A stretch of DNA of 64,000 nt from Branchiostoma floridae (Eukaryota; Chordata; Leptocardii; Amphioxiformes; Branchiostomatidae). The notes under the pieces were generated by a model that saw only the letters and a program-made list of their open reading frames with translations, had not been told where the DNA came from and searched no databases. Below are positions 55,001 through 59,399 of this stretch, piece after piece; position 1 is the stretch's first letter; each line of letters opens with the position of its first letter. Location: NCBI RefSeq assembly GCF_000003815.2, contig NC_049987.1:717473-781472 (forward strand), given 5' to 3'. The translations under genes were made by a program, and so were the position numbers.

Positions 55001-56438
55001 CTGGAGTCAGTGGAGTATTCACCGTGGCCGTCAAAACCGACACCAAGGACAGTTGCTCCGTCTATTATATTCTAGACAAACATAAAAGCAACAAAGTCAT
55101 TCAATGTCACATTAAGATGTGGCTTACTTGTGTATAAATATTGCTTCTTTTGTTAATCTTCTCAAGGTGAATATTAAAGGTGATTTTATTCAAATACAGA
55201 GCAAGGTATATACGGATTTCCTTAGCTCCTCTAAAATTACTTCTTTAAACATTATAAGGTCAGTTGAAGACGTTGTACTTACAGCACATGCCTCTATGGG
55301 CACAAAGGCTTCGTAACACGGGTCTCCTTTTTCGTAGTTGTTACCAAAACAACCATTCATCATTACGGGCCCTATTCCCATTGGGTAGATTGCTGGAGTC
55401 ATGCCATCGGTACTGTCCGCGTTATCATCAGTGCCCAACCTATTTTGGATTATTAAGTAAAAAAAAATTGAATTAAATCGCAGGCTAATAAGTTTCTTGA
55501 CAATACACAGCCAGGAAAGGGTTTTAATTGACCCATAAGCTAAAGTCCATTCCAAGCCACTTAGCATATGTTAGCAGAATGTTTTACGGTTACAATCAAG
55601 TATATGCTGCTCAGACATGTGTGCGGTTTGATTTTCCTTGAGCTCGTGGAATTTTACAATTGACTCTAAATGTATAGCTATCGTCCCAGATTTTGTAATT
55701 AATGTCTACCTGCTGTCTGTTACTTGCATATGTTCTTAAGAAAAAAAAAGTGCCTTTTTTATAACAAAACGTTTAGGAAAGTGTGATCAAATTTATGAAT
55801 TACCATGACTGATGTTACTATATCTGTCTGACATCTGTGCCTGGGTGTCCTGGTTGTCTGGAGCGAATGCATCTGTATCGTCCATTTACTATTGTAACAA
55901 TTATAGTTCCTGAGGTACTATTTTTTCCTGTTAACATATGGGCTAGGATTCTAATTATTCTCTGAGACTAATTATTGTAGGCTACACAGGATACAAATCG
56001 TAACTCGTATCCGCCCGTGTAAGGTTGTATTTAGTCCAAAAACGACCCAGATCTGACTGTATCCATAACCACAATTGTGCTCAAACTTTTTTTAAACTTA
56101 AAAAACAAACAAAGGTAATGAAAACCTATTTATAGGCTAACTTCATCAAAATGCCGTCGAGTGCCATGATCTTCGTACACGCTTTGTCGAAACAAGTGTA
56201 GCCAGGCACTGGGTCCAGCACATGAAATATACATAATATTGACGAGAATGATAGTAGCACATTAGTAAACGTAGTGGCCAATTGGGTACATTGTAAGGAA
56301 AATCTACTTATTACAATGACAATTCAAACTCACTAACCAGTCGTCGCGTCTGTCAACGTCCATGCGAAGTTCATATCCGGCGGGTGAGTACGTGTCTCCT
56401 GTGTTTGTCCCCCTGCCATGGATTAATTTTACCCTGGC
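9786..56438 (-). CDS. MACPF / C-type lectin / LamG chimeric secreted protein gene (20 exons, both ends missing)
   Basis: Twenty minus-strand exons with AG/GT borders join in phase to about 1,458 codons. Approximate residue ranges, counted from the first visible codon: N-terminal cap and MACPF domain 1-510, beta-rich region 510-670, farnesoic-acid-methyltransferase-like domain 670-830, furin-like Cys repeats 835-985, GCC2/GCC3 repeats 985-1125, C-type lectin 1125-1250, LamG-like 1250-1458. MACPF proteins oligomerise on membranes and form pores; the lectin and LamG modules would bind glycans, so an extracellular immune effector is inferred. No signal peptide, start codon, stop or polyadenylation site was located: the gene must extend right of 56,438 and probably left of 9,786. 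Intron sizes run from about 0.2 kb to 18.2 kb and introns are packed with TEs. Junctions were worked out by eye; one (19.83/18.38 kb) is uncertain and the lectin exon carries compensating frameshifts. Confidence 0.82.
10268..10589 (-). CDS. MACPF gene exon S (LamG/concanavalin-like, first half)
   Basis: This 322-bp exon starts AAAVGLWPLNAQHGASDITG and includes GAFMFSGTANSFIEIPNNG, the usual opening of LamG/pentraxin-like (concanavalin A-like) jelly-roll domains. Acceptor CGGCAG, donor TTCG | GTAAGT. It starts in phase 1 directly after the lectin exon and ends in phase 2. Confidence 0.86.
10590..11512. other. Intron R-S of MACPF gene: nothing recognised
   Basis: Between the lectin exon and the first LamG exon I see no further exon. 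Short ORFs at 10,772-11,032 and 11,097-11,351 (minus) have no recognisable domain; the second contains a Gln/Thr-rich stretch followed by YRAVSTWNEFHCK, which resembles the C-terminus of LINE RT proteins and suggests a small LINE 3' fragment. Confidence 0.4.
11513..11887 (-). CDS. MACPF gene exon R (C-type lectin domain, double frameshift)
   Basis: A single 375-bp phase 1-1 exon encodes a whole C-type lectin domain: NCYKIN, WIGLTD, the EPN motif (NWYPGEPNDLGGEDCVEI), the WND motif (LQWNDLQC) and the closing FIC. EPN plus WND predicts Ca2+-dependent mannose-type sugar binding. Between about 11,730 and 11,805 the straight frame reads non-lectin sequence (VRRGWGTAGHAERQC), whereas another frame gives the expected MCAGDGGLLAMPKDSA. 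Two compensating indels therefore flank this segment, one beside a run of five G. They may be sequencing errors or a real defect removing a conserved Cys. Confidence 0.88.
12430..12908 (-). mobile_element. Truncated piggyBac-like MITE, family 2-type, inverted
   Basis: The right end CCCAGTCTGAATAGGG is followed by TTAA (12,909-12,912). The interior matches the reverse complement of 5,600-5,760 (GGGAATTCCC, CTTCTGTTGTCAAAAGCC). The left end was not found. Confidence 0.7.
13395..14333 (+). mobile_element. piggyBac-like MITE, family 1
   Basis: Begins CCCTATTCAGACCGAGC, ends GGTCTGAATAGGG followed by TTAA (14,334-14,337); the left target site is GTAA, a mutated TTAA. Colinear with the 3,135-4,113 copy, including a 15-G run at 13,432 and a poly-C run near the right end. 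Most CRE palindromes have decayed here; one remains near 13,977. Confidence 0.85.
14403..15179. mobile_element. Foldback-like element with inverted 16-bp tandem repeats
   Basis: The left end has four tandem copies of ATGTTCCGAAATCCCT (14,409-14,470). The right end has six copies of its reverse complement (about 15,080-15,178). The outermost bases GCCCTATG and CATAGGGC are complementary. A second inverted match, CTCGGTGACC/CTCGGTCACC, lies at 14,391 and 14,950. No coding capacity and no clear target duplication were found. Confidence 0.7.
15196..15615 (-). CDS. MACPF gene exon Q (GCC2/GCC3, ephrin-receptor-like repeats)
   Basis: This 420-bp phase 1-1 exon contains about seven repeats of a roughly 16-residue unit of the type C-x2-C-P-x-G-x-Y/F-S, e.g. 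CPAGQYSSTSGSTTCQNC. This is the GCC2/GCC3 (TNFR/ephrin-receptor-like) cysteine pattern of extracellular proteins. Acceptor GAATTCAG; donor CCAT | GTGAGT at 15,195. A foldback-like element ends about 17 bp beyond the donor. The long plus-strand ORF over this exon is a shadow. Confidence 0.88.
15848..15886. repeat. (TCAA)n microsatellite
   Basis: Tandem TCAA units in the intron between exons P and Q. The rest of 15,616-16,985 shows no recognisable exon or element. Confidence 0.9.
16990..17097 (+). mobile_element. tRNA-derived SINE head (plus strand)
   Basis: TGGCGTAACTGGTGG fits a pol III A box, and TTGGATCCCCGCC about 45 bp downstream resembles a decayed B box. It is followed by TTGTGCCCTTAGGAA, which matches the segment after the B box in related SINEs. 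It is truncated and abuts a second SINE head in opposite orientation. Confidence 0.6.
17099..17168 (-). mobile_element. tRNA-derived SINE head (minus strand)
   Basis: On the minus strand TGTGGTGCGCAACGACTAG (A-box-like) is followed by GAGTTCGATACTC (B-box-like). The same unit recurs at 25,027-25,107. It faces the SINE head at 16,990-17,097. Confidence 0.6.
17234..17383 (-). CDS. MACPF gene exon P (furin-like repeat)
   Basis: This 150-bp phase 1-1 exon carries eight cysteines in the order CNSFC, DAVCTGPRADQCTVCRY, GSCLNGC, as expected of a furin-like repeat. Acceptor TTTTCCAG and donor AGTG | GTGAGT are strong. Its frame is fixed by the cysteine spacing. Confidence 0.82.
18289..18384 (-). CDS. 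MACPF gene exon O (furin-like, short)
   Basis: This 96-bp phase 1-1 exon encodes RMEDTATDGTVTCVADCPLT then HYDDDSVCK. The donor AAGA | GTATGT is preferred over an earlier TTT | GTAAGA: only the former avoids a stop codon on joining exon P and restores the C-K-R-C-N motif typical of furin-like repeats. Confidence 0.75.
18485..18705. repeat. Imperfect inverted repeat, about 50-bp arms
   Basis: CAGGAACTAATGGTGACGG... at 18,649-18,698 is matched, inverted, by 18,490-18,538, with about 110 bp between. It lies in the N-O intron, where an exon seems to be missing. It could be a small MITE. Confidence 0.65.
19832..19994 (-). CDS. MACPF gene exon N (furin-like repeat)
   Basis: The exon encodes GCRITGSDDPRDCIGCRHVK and CVSVCPSS...TTDCKC, a furin-like repeat. 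Two donors are possible: GG | GTAAAG (last base 19,832, phase 2), which is the better consensus but clashes with exon O, and T | GTGGGT (last base 19,836, phase 1), which is poorer but gives a phase-correct Cys codon with exon O. Either the weak site is used or one exon between N and O is lost or unrecognised. Confidence 0.75.
19995..21236. other. Intron M-N: nothing recognised
   Basis: AT-rich intron without recognisable exons or element ends on either strand. Confidence 0.5.
21237..21432 (-). CDS. MACPF gene exon M (end of FAMeT-like, first furin-like Cys)
   Basis: This 196-bp exon reads HVWLDRSFNEILSVQYYAFG, then a CRGGTTEENGKCVQVCHAEC stretch. The first half ends the methyltransferase-like domain; the second starts a furin-like cysteine-rich repeat (C-x-C-H-x-x-C). 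It ends in phase 1 with donor GTAGGA. Confidence 0.82.
21660..22064 (-). mobile_element. Partial piggyBac-like MITE, family 1, inverted
   Basis: Ends in GCCCGGTCTGAATAGG, the complement of the family-1 left end, and carries the reverse complement of family-1 interior sequence (ATGACGCCATAATGACATGAC). The other end is missing. Confidence 0.65.
22072..22101. repeat. (GAT)n microsatellite
   Basis: About nine GAT/GATGAT units directly next to the MITE end. Confidence 0.9.
22499..22684. mobile_element. Small MITE with TIR GTAAGGmyTAGGTCACATTTC
   Basis: GTAAGGCTTAGGTCACATTTC at the left and the complement of GTAAGGACTAGGTCACATTTC at the right enclose about 145 bp without coding capacity. It lies about 50 bp beyond the donor of exon L. 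Superfamily not assigned. Confidence 0.65.
22735..22881 (-). CDS. MACPF gene exon L (FAMeT-like domain)
   Basis: This 147-bp, phase 0-0 exon encodes GLGSDSLYQSYFICITED, a Thr-rich run and VQFGKTPDND, the characteristic centre of the farnesoic-acid-methyltransferase-like fold. The acceptor (TATGCAG) and donor (GAC | GTAAGA) are canonical. A small TIR element (22,499-22,684) sits about 50 bp downstream in the next intron. Confidence 0.8.
23526..23721 (-). CDS. MACPF gene exon K (start of FAMeT-like domain)
   Basis: This 196-bp exon has acceptor TTTTTTTAG and donor TACAAG | GTTAAT. It encodes KCIHFTAASEGDIFIVFANV, then WITVEISTSGVVLYK. This resembles the start of the farnesoic acid O-methyltransferase-type domain (Pfam Methyltransf_FA), which recurs downstream of MACPF domains in marine invertebrates and is regarded as a binding rather than an enzymatic module. 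Confidence 0.78.
23801..23867. repeat. Perfect 26-bp inverted repeat (hairpin)
   Basis: GATATGATTTTGGAAATGGT-CAGACG (23,801-23,826) is exactly complementary to 23,842-23,867, with a 15-bp AT-rich loop. A diverged single arm (GATATGATTTTGTAAACGGT) occurs at about 25,651, so this is a dispersed motif. Confidence 0.85.
24583..24764 (-). CDS. MACPF gene exon J
   Basis: This 182-bp exon (GTCCACAG | ATAAGT ... CAAGG | GTAAAG) encodes ISVGGLVMTYVEATGTFVV then IISDLPAWIRGLRVARAEYT. It is phase-consistent with both neighbours. Domain identity is unknown; it continues the beta-rich region begun in exon I. Confidence 0.8.
25027..25107 (-). mobile_element. tRNA-derived SINE head
   Basis: Minus strand: GTGTGGCGCAACGAATAGAG (A-box-like) then GAGTTCGATACTCGCC (B-box-like). 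It lies in the intron after exon I and matches the copy at 17,099-17,168. Confidence 0.6.
25261..25563 (-). CDS. MACPF gene exon I (beta-rich linker)
   Basis: This 303-bp exon (101 codons; TTCCAG | GGT ... CACAAG | GTAAAA) starts GPFLRSDFQIAAGQPGCE and contains many alternating hydrophobic residues with SHVWLTIREGFTPHLYDGHG. I do not recognise a named domain. It probably forms a beta-sandwich between the MACPF and methyltransferase-like regions. Read-through past the donor continues open for about 60 codons, but that stretch is intron and SINE. Confidence 0.82.
26371..26548 (-). CDS. MACPF gene exon H (end of MACPF domain)
   Basis: This 178-bp exon is bounded by TTGCAG and GTATGA. It encodes IDGKGRKYYVEDMVDGNTT followed by RYCNFEEQKDLANSVTKRRL and AIAVYLEE, matching the C-terminal end of the MACPF region in invertebrate perforin-like proteins. 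It ends in phase 0. Confidence 0.86.
27439..27914. mobile_element. Foldback/MULE-like element in the 5' splice site of exon G
   Basis: Long inverted ends of about 100-120 bp each consist of tandem variants of GGACACTTCGGCCC and their complements. Exact 10-bp duplications TCGGTAATAC flank it at 27,429-27,438 and 27,915-27,924. A 9-10 bp duplication with repeat-built inverted ends fits foldback or Mutator-like elements. There is no coding capacity. Confidence 0.85.
27925..28146 (-). CDS. MACPF gene exon G (C-terminal MACPF) with TE at its donor
   Basis: This 222-bp exon encodes NEVMVVQGGDQKIAAAITEF and ends in a Phe-Gly-Cys-Phe-Gly motif. VVQGGDQ...(F)PKAFEF is a conserved C-terminal MACPF segment. 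The donor GTATTA (27,924-27,919) lies inside a 10-bp target-site duplication of the foldback element at 27,439-27,914, so only the first 10 intron bases are original next to this exon. The donor is weak (T at +5) yet phase-compatible with exon H. Confidence 0.88.
29220..29700 (-). repeat. Dispersed repeat (octamer family)
   Basis: Shares TTCTCTTTCTCACCCAGTTA, ATTATGCAACTTAG and the CAGCATGTCCAGAACTCGAG block with 30.6-31.4 kb and 37.3-37.7 kb. Confidence 0.7.
30560..31830 (-). repeat. Dispersed repeat (octamer family), several tandem segments
   Basis: Contains CATGCAAATAAGCTGTTGAT-type octamer pairs and repeated CATGTCCAGAACACGA blocks at about 30,808 and 31,323. The reverse complement of 31,080-31,440 matches 1,130-1,460. 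It fills most of the intron left of exon F's neighbourhood. Confidence 0.75.
31870..32161 (-). CDS. MACPF gene exon F (MACPF signature)
   Basis: This 292-bp exon carries the MACPF signature Y-G-T-H-Y-x6-G-G at 32,106-32,144, followed by a polar, charged Ser/Thr/Glu-rich segment typical of the second membrane-inserting hairpin. Acceptor TTGCCAG and donor CCCT | GTGAGT are strong. It joins exon E with a split Gln codon and exon G with a split Leu codon. Confidence 0.93.
32162..34900. other. Intron E-F, right part: nothing recognised
   Basis: No exon, TE terminus or RNA gene recognised. A short palindrome GTCAATCATGGTGATTGAC lies at about 33,146; small ORFs on both strands lack domains. Confidence 0.45.
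35168..35736 (-). mobile_element. Internally deleted mariner element
   Basis: Inverted ends CGAGGGGCGGTCAATAAGTA and the complement of CGTGGGGCGGTCAATAAGTA; TA follows the right end, while the left TA is mutated. On the minus strand a 103-codon ORF (35,254-35,565) starts MEPVECRAVIHFFLYLKGRT, includes YGDDAPSYDLIKRWHPEFKH and PRPGRPSS. This is the N-terminal HTH region of mariner transposase. After EAS it runs out of frame into the transposase C-terminus; another frame reads SYIKRWKKCITLSGSYEEKD before a stop. The DD(E/D) catalytic core is deleted, so it is non-autonomous. Confidence 0.87.
35740..35880 (+). mobile_element. Fragment of MITE family 1
   Basis: Matches the interior of 3,810-3,935 (TTTTATTTATGTAACAAAAT, AAAACTGCCTGTCA) but has no ends. 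It directly adjoins the mariner derivative. Confidence 0.6.
36232..36344 (-). CDS. MACPF gene exon E
   Basis: This 113-bp exon (CTCTAG | GTACG ... TTTC | GTAAGT) encodes RYEIFLDFVTPENLNLGFL and RDFLNLPETYFAIGADKEF, the helical bundle that links the two membrane-inserting hairpins of the MACPF fold. It enters exon F through a split codon (C + AA) just before the signature motif. Confidence 0.9.
36450..36797 (-). CDS. MACPF gene exon D (MACPF core, TMH1 region)
   Basis: This 348-bp exon begins YKEYHVPDTMTVQGIYDT and runs through the Gly/Ala/Ser-rich stretch AVGGAFGFIASGGFGVSSQS to TFMAMMELNVFR. In MACPF proteins this part unfurls into the first transmembrane hairpin during pore formation. Acceptor TTTCAG | AT and donor TTCAG | GTCAGT are clear, and phases match exons C and E. 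Family members in molluscs and echinoderms have the same order of motifs, which is established family knowledge rather than a search result. Confidence 0.9.
37270..37740 (-). repeat. Dispersed repeat (octamer family)
   Basis: Colinear with 29,300-29,800 (TTCCTAATTAATTATGCAAG, CATGTCCGGAAATAGAC, CGTTTTCGAGTTATGCTGGT). Confidence 0.7.
38180..38290 (+). mobile_element. Retroposon 3' tail with (AATC)n
   Basis: Ends GCCGAATAAATC then tandem AAATC units, a typical LINE/SINE 3' end. No coding part attached. Confidence 0.45.
38704..39675 (+). mobile_element. piggyBac-like MITE, family 3 variant with family-1-like core
   Basis: Ends CCCTCAAGCACCCGACC and TCGGGTGTTTGAGGG, TTAA at 38,700-38,703 and 39,676-39,679. 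Subterminal GGGGTCC...GGACCCC palindromes replace the GGGGTCA...TGACCCC of other family-3 copies. At about 38,930 it contains CCTATTCCGACCAGATAGGG and family-1/2-like TTGCCATGGCAACC and TGACGTCAT segments. Confidence 0.82.
39680..40560. other. Intron segment before LINE A: little recognised
   Basis: A fragment GTGGCCACCTGTCTATAGTG (about 40,427) resembles the Tc1/mariner-like ends at 4.46/6.27 kb. An 86-codon minus ORF (39,834-40,094) has no recognisable domain. Confidence 0.4.
42172..42450. repeat. Minisatellite, about 80-bp units, in CACTA left end
   Basis: GGATGCGAAGTCGTTTTT recurs at 42,172, 42,255, 42,328 and 42,413, each followed by AGGGATTTCTTCG-like sequence. Spacing is 83, 73 and 85 bp. 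Confidence 0.88.
43101..43199 (-). other. Exon-like segment inside CACTA element
   Basis: Minus strand: a strong acceptor CTCTTTTTCAG is followed by 32 codons beginning KAGRHSLAVSTAGRTLDYRK and a TAA at 43,101-43,103. A GC-rich segment upstream (43,817 to about 44,000, minus) ends in the strong donor CGGCGAG | GTATGT, and the two join in one open frame. No start codon is clear. May be a captured host gene fragment. The plus strand also shows an acceptor-like TTCTTTTCAG at 43,086-43,095, so orientation is uncertain. Confidence 0.3.
44203..44275. repeat. Perfect 22-bp inverted repeat
   Basis: TTACCAACAATGCACTGCTC-CA (44,203-44,224) is exactly complementary to 44,254-44,275, with a 29-bp spacer, inside the CACTA element. 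Confidence 0.9.
47356..49652 (+). mobile_element. LINE B, 5'-truncated, nearly intact RT ORF
   Basis: From 47,351 (Met within the target duplication) an uninterrupted frame of about 692 codons runs to TGA at 49,427-49,429. It has KASGPDQVHAHVLKELSPVL, KPENYRPISLTSICSKLMEH, FMDFAKAFDKVPH, GVPQGTVLGPILFLAYINDL, the catalytic FADD box, and a C-terminal AAKERAYKALVRPHLEFACS. The endonuclease is absent. 3' UTR ends GTAGAAAAGAAGAAGAAG. It is flanked by AACATG at 47,350-47,355 and 49,653-49,658, so LINE A reads through (WTQH-VTSIV) without it. It is the youngest-looking insertion in the window. Confidence 0.93.
50340..51330. other. Intron segment: nothing recognised
   Basis: AT-rich DNA. GCTGTATTTGCTCCCAAGCA near 51,030 echoes sequence at about 40,480, so a dispersed repeat fragment is likely. 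Confidence 0.4.
51340..51985. repeat. Minisatellite with higher-order 145-bp duplication
   Basis: Degenerate units of about 30 bp of the form CAAAGGAACGGCAAGTTCTA-CTAGTC. A block starting at 51,390 is repeated almost exactly 145 bp later (51,535), giving a higher-order repeat of about five units. Confidence 0.88.
52064..53004 (-). mobile_element. piggyBac-like MITE, family 3
   Basis: CCCTCATCCGACC...GGTCGGATGAGGG with TTAA at 52,060-52,063 and 53,005-53,008. Nearly the reverse complement of 6,397-7,345 along its whole length, including the paired GGGGTCATTTTTGACCCC palindromes. Confidence 0.9.
53276..53560 (-). mobile_element. Partial MITE, family 3
   Basis: TTAA (53,272-53,275) then CCCTAATCCGAC and sequence parallel to 52,110-52,330; the far end is missing. 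Confidence 0.7.
53670..54145 (+). mobile_element. SINE with tRNA-like B box
   Basis: GGGTTCGAACCCGGC (53,721-53,735) is a perfect B box; the upstream A box is degenerate. It is followed by CTTGGGAAAGGCACTTTACA and CAGGTGAAAATGAGTACCTA, a central region widely shared among marine-invertebrate SINEs, then a long unique body ending in GATGATGAAGATGATG. Confidence 0.72.
54155..54563 (+). mobile_element. Partial MITE, family 1 (right half)
   Basis: Matches 3,670-4,110 (AAGAAATACCGGGTAGTAAG, CCGATGACGTCATCAATTTA) and ends GTCTGAATAGGATTAA. Confidence 0.75.
54600..54900 (-). pseudogene. Kinase-like ORF remnant (tentative)
   Basis: Minus-strand frame with AQLYSYDFGVFLMEMFHTTT, which resembles kinase subdomain IX (D-x-Y-S-F-G-x-x-L-x-E-M). 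A second frame about 100 bp downstream reads REAPQYFFKARTVNKLFQIL before a good donor (GATG | GTGAGT). It is out of frame with itself and not needed for exon C to D joining. Could be a gene relic or coincidence. Confidence 0.22.
54959..55071 (-). CDS. MACPF gene exon C (start of MACPF domain)
   Basis: This 113-bp exon encodes ILGVGFDGxGEYSxDSRK-like sequence (here VLGVGFDGHGEYSTDSRKK) followed by LIQRSCDG, the typical N-terminal strand of invertebrate MACPF domains. Its donor (GG | GTAGGA) joins to exon D 18.2 kb away, giving a Gly-Tyr codon junction in frame. The 18-kb intron between C and D hosts the nested LINE/CACTA stack. Confidence 0.88.
55283..55439 (-). CDS. MACPF gene exon B
   Basis: This 157-bp exon (AATAG | GTTGGGC ... 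GTGCT | GTAAGT) encodes a Gly/Asp-rich segment containing NGCFGNNYEKGDPCYEAF and ending EACA, in phase with exons A and C. The cysteines suggest an extracellular disulfide-bonded region leading into the MACPF fold. In invertebrate MACPF proteins the motif of exon C directly follows such a stretch. Confidence 0.8.
55440..56337. other. Intron A-B: nothing recognised
   Basis: No exon or element end seen. Confidence 0.5.
56338..56438 (-). CDS. MACPF gene exon A (N-terminal cap)
   Basis: This 101-bp exon is preceded by TTTATAG and followed by GTTAGT. It translates in phase 0 from ARVKLIHG to RRDDW, and its last two bases are completed by exon B (TG + G = Trp). It lies just N-terminal of the MACPF domain. 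It is the most upstream exon I could find; no exon carrying a start codon or signal peptide was recognised between here and the window end. Confidence 0.72.
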
Positions 56439-56599
56439 CTATAAATGCAATTCAGAGAAAACGTTGTCAATCTCTCCGTATAAGGCCACATCAAGTGAAT
56501 TTTATGGATGAAAACAGCACCCTCTTTAGTTTTCTTTTAAAACTAGATTTCCACGAACACATAACTTAGCCAAATAATCATGCCCTTATTCAAGACTTT

Positions 56600-57110
56600 A
56601 AGGTTTCATTCACACTGCACGAAAAAAAGATATCTGGGTCGAATACTCCGGTACGTTTGTCCAGATATTCAATATATGTGGACGTTAACGGGTATATACC
56701 GCCCGTTCACTTGGTATAGACGGACCTTCATATGACCCGGAGATTCACAACTATTAGTGTGCGGGACATATGGAGGCCTTCATAATGCCTTCATATGTGC
56801 CTGGGCATCCCGGCACATGCCCGCCCATCTCCGCTCATCCGACCCAAATTTTCTGCATATGCCCGCCTATTCGGGACATGCGCCCCTGTGTTTGAATGTA
56901 ACATGCATAATTCAGCACCTAATTACCACCTCATTATCTCACCCAGGCCTGGGCAAGAGCAGCTTCATTATACCTTTTGTCATTGAAAGCAGCTCATTTT
57001 ACTTCCCCCGTCCTCACCTAGGATTTTACCCCCCCCTTCCCTGTTCTGTGTTTCTTTTGCCTTTATTCTTTCTCAATGGTGAATGAATTTTCGTTATTTT
57101 TTAAAAGCAT
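56600..57110. repeat. Dispersed GGACATATGC-type repeat
   Basis: GTGTGCGGGACATATGG and CATATGCCCGCCTATTCGGG resemble 59,150-59,260 and 63,300-63,420 (CCGGACATGGCCATGTCCGG). Family not identified. Confidence 0.45.
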
Positions 57111-57120
57111 TTCCGAAAGT

Positions 57121-58080
57121 GGACAGTAGACTGTCCCGACGGCTCCTCCATATGTGCTGGGAATGAAGCTTCTTTTGGCTCCCAAGCTTCATCGATCTTT
57201 ACTCAGTCACAGTCCAAATATGATGGAATAATCTCCTTTAGAGTACGGCTCGTGAAGTTCTGCATTCCCGCTCTCATACATTCTGTTGTCCACCGGTCTT
57301 CTGCGCAGACTTTTGTTCGTCAAGAGCATATATCGCACTGCTGCAGCAAATATTCTAAACGTGGACGTAAAGATGTGTGGTAACCATTGATCCATTGAGA
57401 CACGGGCGGGTGGCATCCACTGTCCACGGGGCCGAAGCAGATATCACCCAAGCAAACCACCGCACCCGGTAGCAACTTTTAAGCCAGCCCTACACGGCGA
57501 CGTGTGACGTAGACTCAAACCCCACAAAACCACAATCGGGCATGTCGTTCGTACACCACCGTACCCTATAGATCCTGCCCGAGGCTGGTACTAGCTATTA
57601 CAGTTGTTACTCCAAACAGAATCCAATCCGTCAGCGTAGGCAGTTCAAATTCCACGCGGCAAGATGTTGTTCAGTCTTGAGGTAGTATCAATCCAAAGCC
57701 CTCAGCGTTCATTGACGTTGTCTGCCGTGCATTCAAATATCCAGCTATTGGGATCCACTGGTAAAAGCGCAACATCACAGAAAGAAGTCTAGCTCTGAAA
57801 TGCCAACTAGAAGATTTGAAAATGTTGACATGCGTGTTGATTGGTCCTTTTTTCAAACACCTACATGCTGTGTGAAATACCATTGGCTAGATCTGATGAG
57901 TACTTGCATACAGACAGACACAATAGGTTGGGAGGTCCACTGTAAATAAATTCAGCTTTTTATCACCTGGCCAGTTCAGTCAAACAATACCCACAAGGAA
58001 CTAGGTAGAAATGTGTTGCTGTAATTGTTAATGATTTCATACATCAGTCTGGTAACAAGCATATTGATTTTGCAACAAGC
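57121..58080. other. Upstream region: two short minus ORFs, no domain
   Basis: ORFs of 69 and 70 codons (57,207-57,416; 57,671-57,883) are not recognised and show no splice context. An upstream exon of the MACPF gene could be hidden here but none is supported. Confidence 0.3.
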
Positions 58081-58089
58081 ATTATCATG

Positions 58090-58400
58090 AGTTTGAGTTT
58101 AGTTTGGGTTTATTTATTCGCACGTAGAACACAAAAACAGAGAAATGTACATTGGATAAAACAAATACTGTGCGGGAGGAAGGGAGGAAGCCTAACGGCT
58201 TATGCGAGCCCTCCTCCTATAACGTATGCAATTCTAATGAAATAATTGAGGTGATAAACAATTGATAATAAAACAAGGAAATGTATCAACTAAATTAACA
58301 CAAAAAAGCCATCAAATAGAGAAGCTAAATAACAATTAAATTATTAAAAGCAGGGAAATATATCAACTAAATAACAACTTAAGCTATCAAATAGAGAAGT
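58090..58400 (-). mobile_element. LINE 3' UTR (minus strand)
   Basis: Reverse strand: GGAGGAGGGCTCGCATAAGC...AATAAATAAACCC, a LINE-type 3' end. Next to it a 78-bp segment is duplicated (GAAATRTATCAACTAAAT at 58,279 and 58,357). Confidence 0.55.
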
Positions 58401-58429
58401 TAAAGGATGAAAACGAATCAAGGGTTCCA

Positions 58430-58850
58430 ATGGGAGCGTGGGTATATATACGTCATGTTTTCTTTAGTTTCAAAAGCACAACATTGGTCTGTAGACTGAA
58501 GTGGCCGTTTAGTTGATAAGCTTGGGGCCTAAAATGACAGACTACCCCACCATAGAGTGGTGGAAAATGTCATCATCAAACGTGTTAGAATGTTATTTTA
58601 TGTAGTTTAATCTAGGCAACAAACTGATGCAGCAAAAATAAGAATAATATAATTGAGCGTGGATAAGCCATGTTCTTCTTTTGTTTCAAAAGTAAGATTA
58701 GTTGATAAGCTAAAGTCGTAAAACGATAGACCCTAAATGACGCGCTTAAAGTTATTTTTGGTGTTCGTTCTAGGCAACAATTCATTGAAGCTAACGATGA
58801 TACGCGCCACGCGTGGGTAAGCTTTTCTTTGTTCTTGTAAAACAATGTAT
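58430..58850. repeat. Imperfect tandem duplication, about 190-bp unit
   Basis: GAGCGTGGATAAGC / GAGCGTGGGTATAT, TAGTTGATAAGCT (58,512 and 58,698) and CTAGGCAACAA (58,612 and 58,771) recur in order. Confidence 0.6.
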
Positions 58851-59399
58851 TCGTTTATTTATATCAGGCGTTTGTGGGTTTTGTTGACTGTAAATGCCTG
58901 ACAAGTCAATACACATTCACTTGGAGAGTAGTAGTACTTTTGTGTCAAGCGTATTTCCTGTACCAATCTTGCTCAAGGACCTTTTATCAAGATAAAAGCT
59001 TGATAAAAAAGCTTGATAAAAGCTCCTTCTTCAAACCCATCCTTATGACAAAGTATTATTAACGTCTCTCAATTCACACACAACATGTTTGGCATTACTC
59101 AAGACACGAGACGTGAGCAGGGGCCACATATTCCCATACATGTTTCATTACCGGGTGTGCGGGCGTTAGTGGTAATATGCAGTACCCGCCCTTGTCATAT
59201 CAGGATATGACCGCACATACCCGGATACACCAGGTTCCACGGGACATATGCAGTCCCAAAAACCCCCAGATATTCGAGTTTTCGTCTAGTGTCATGTATT
59301 TCTTAAGAGCACCTATTCCAAAAGCAACCGACTGCATGAACGTGTATTTGCAGTGGTTGGAAGTTCCATGTTACCAATCCCAACTAACCAGAGGAAGAC

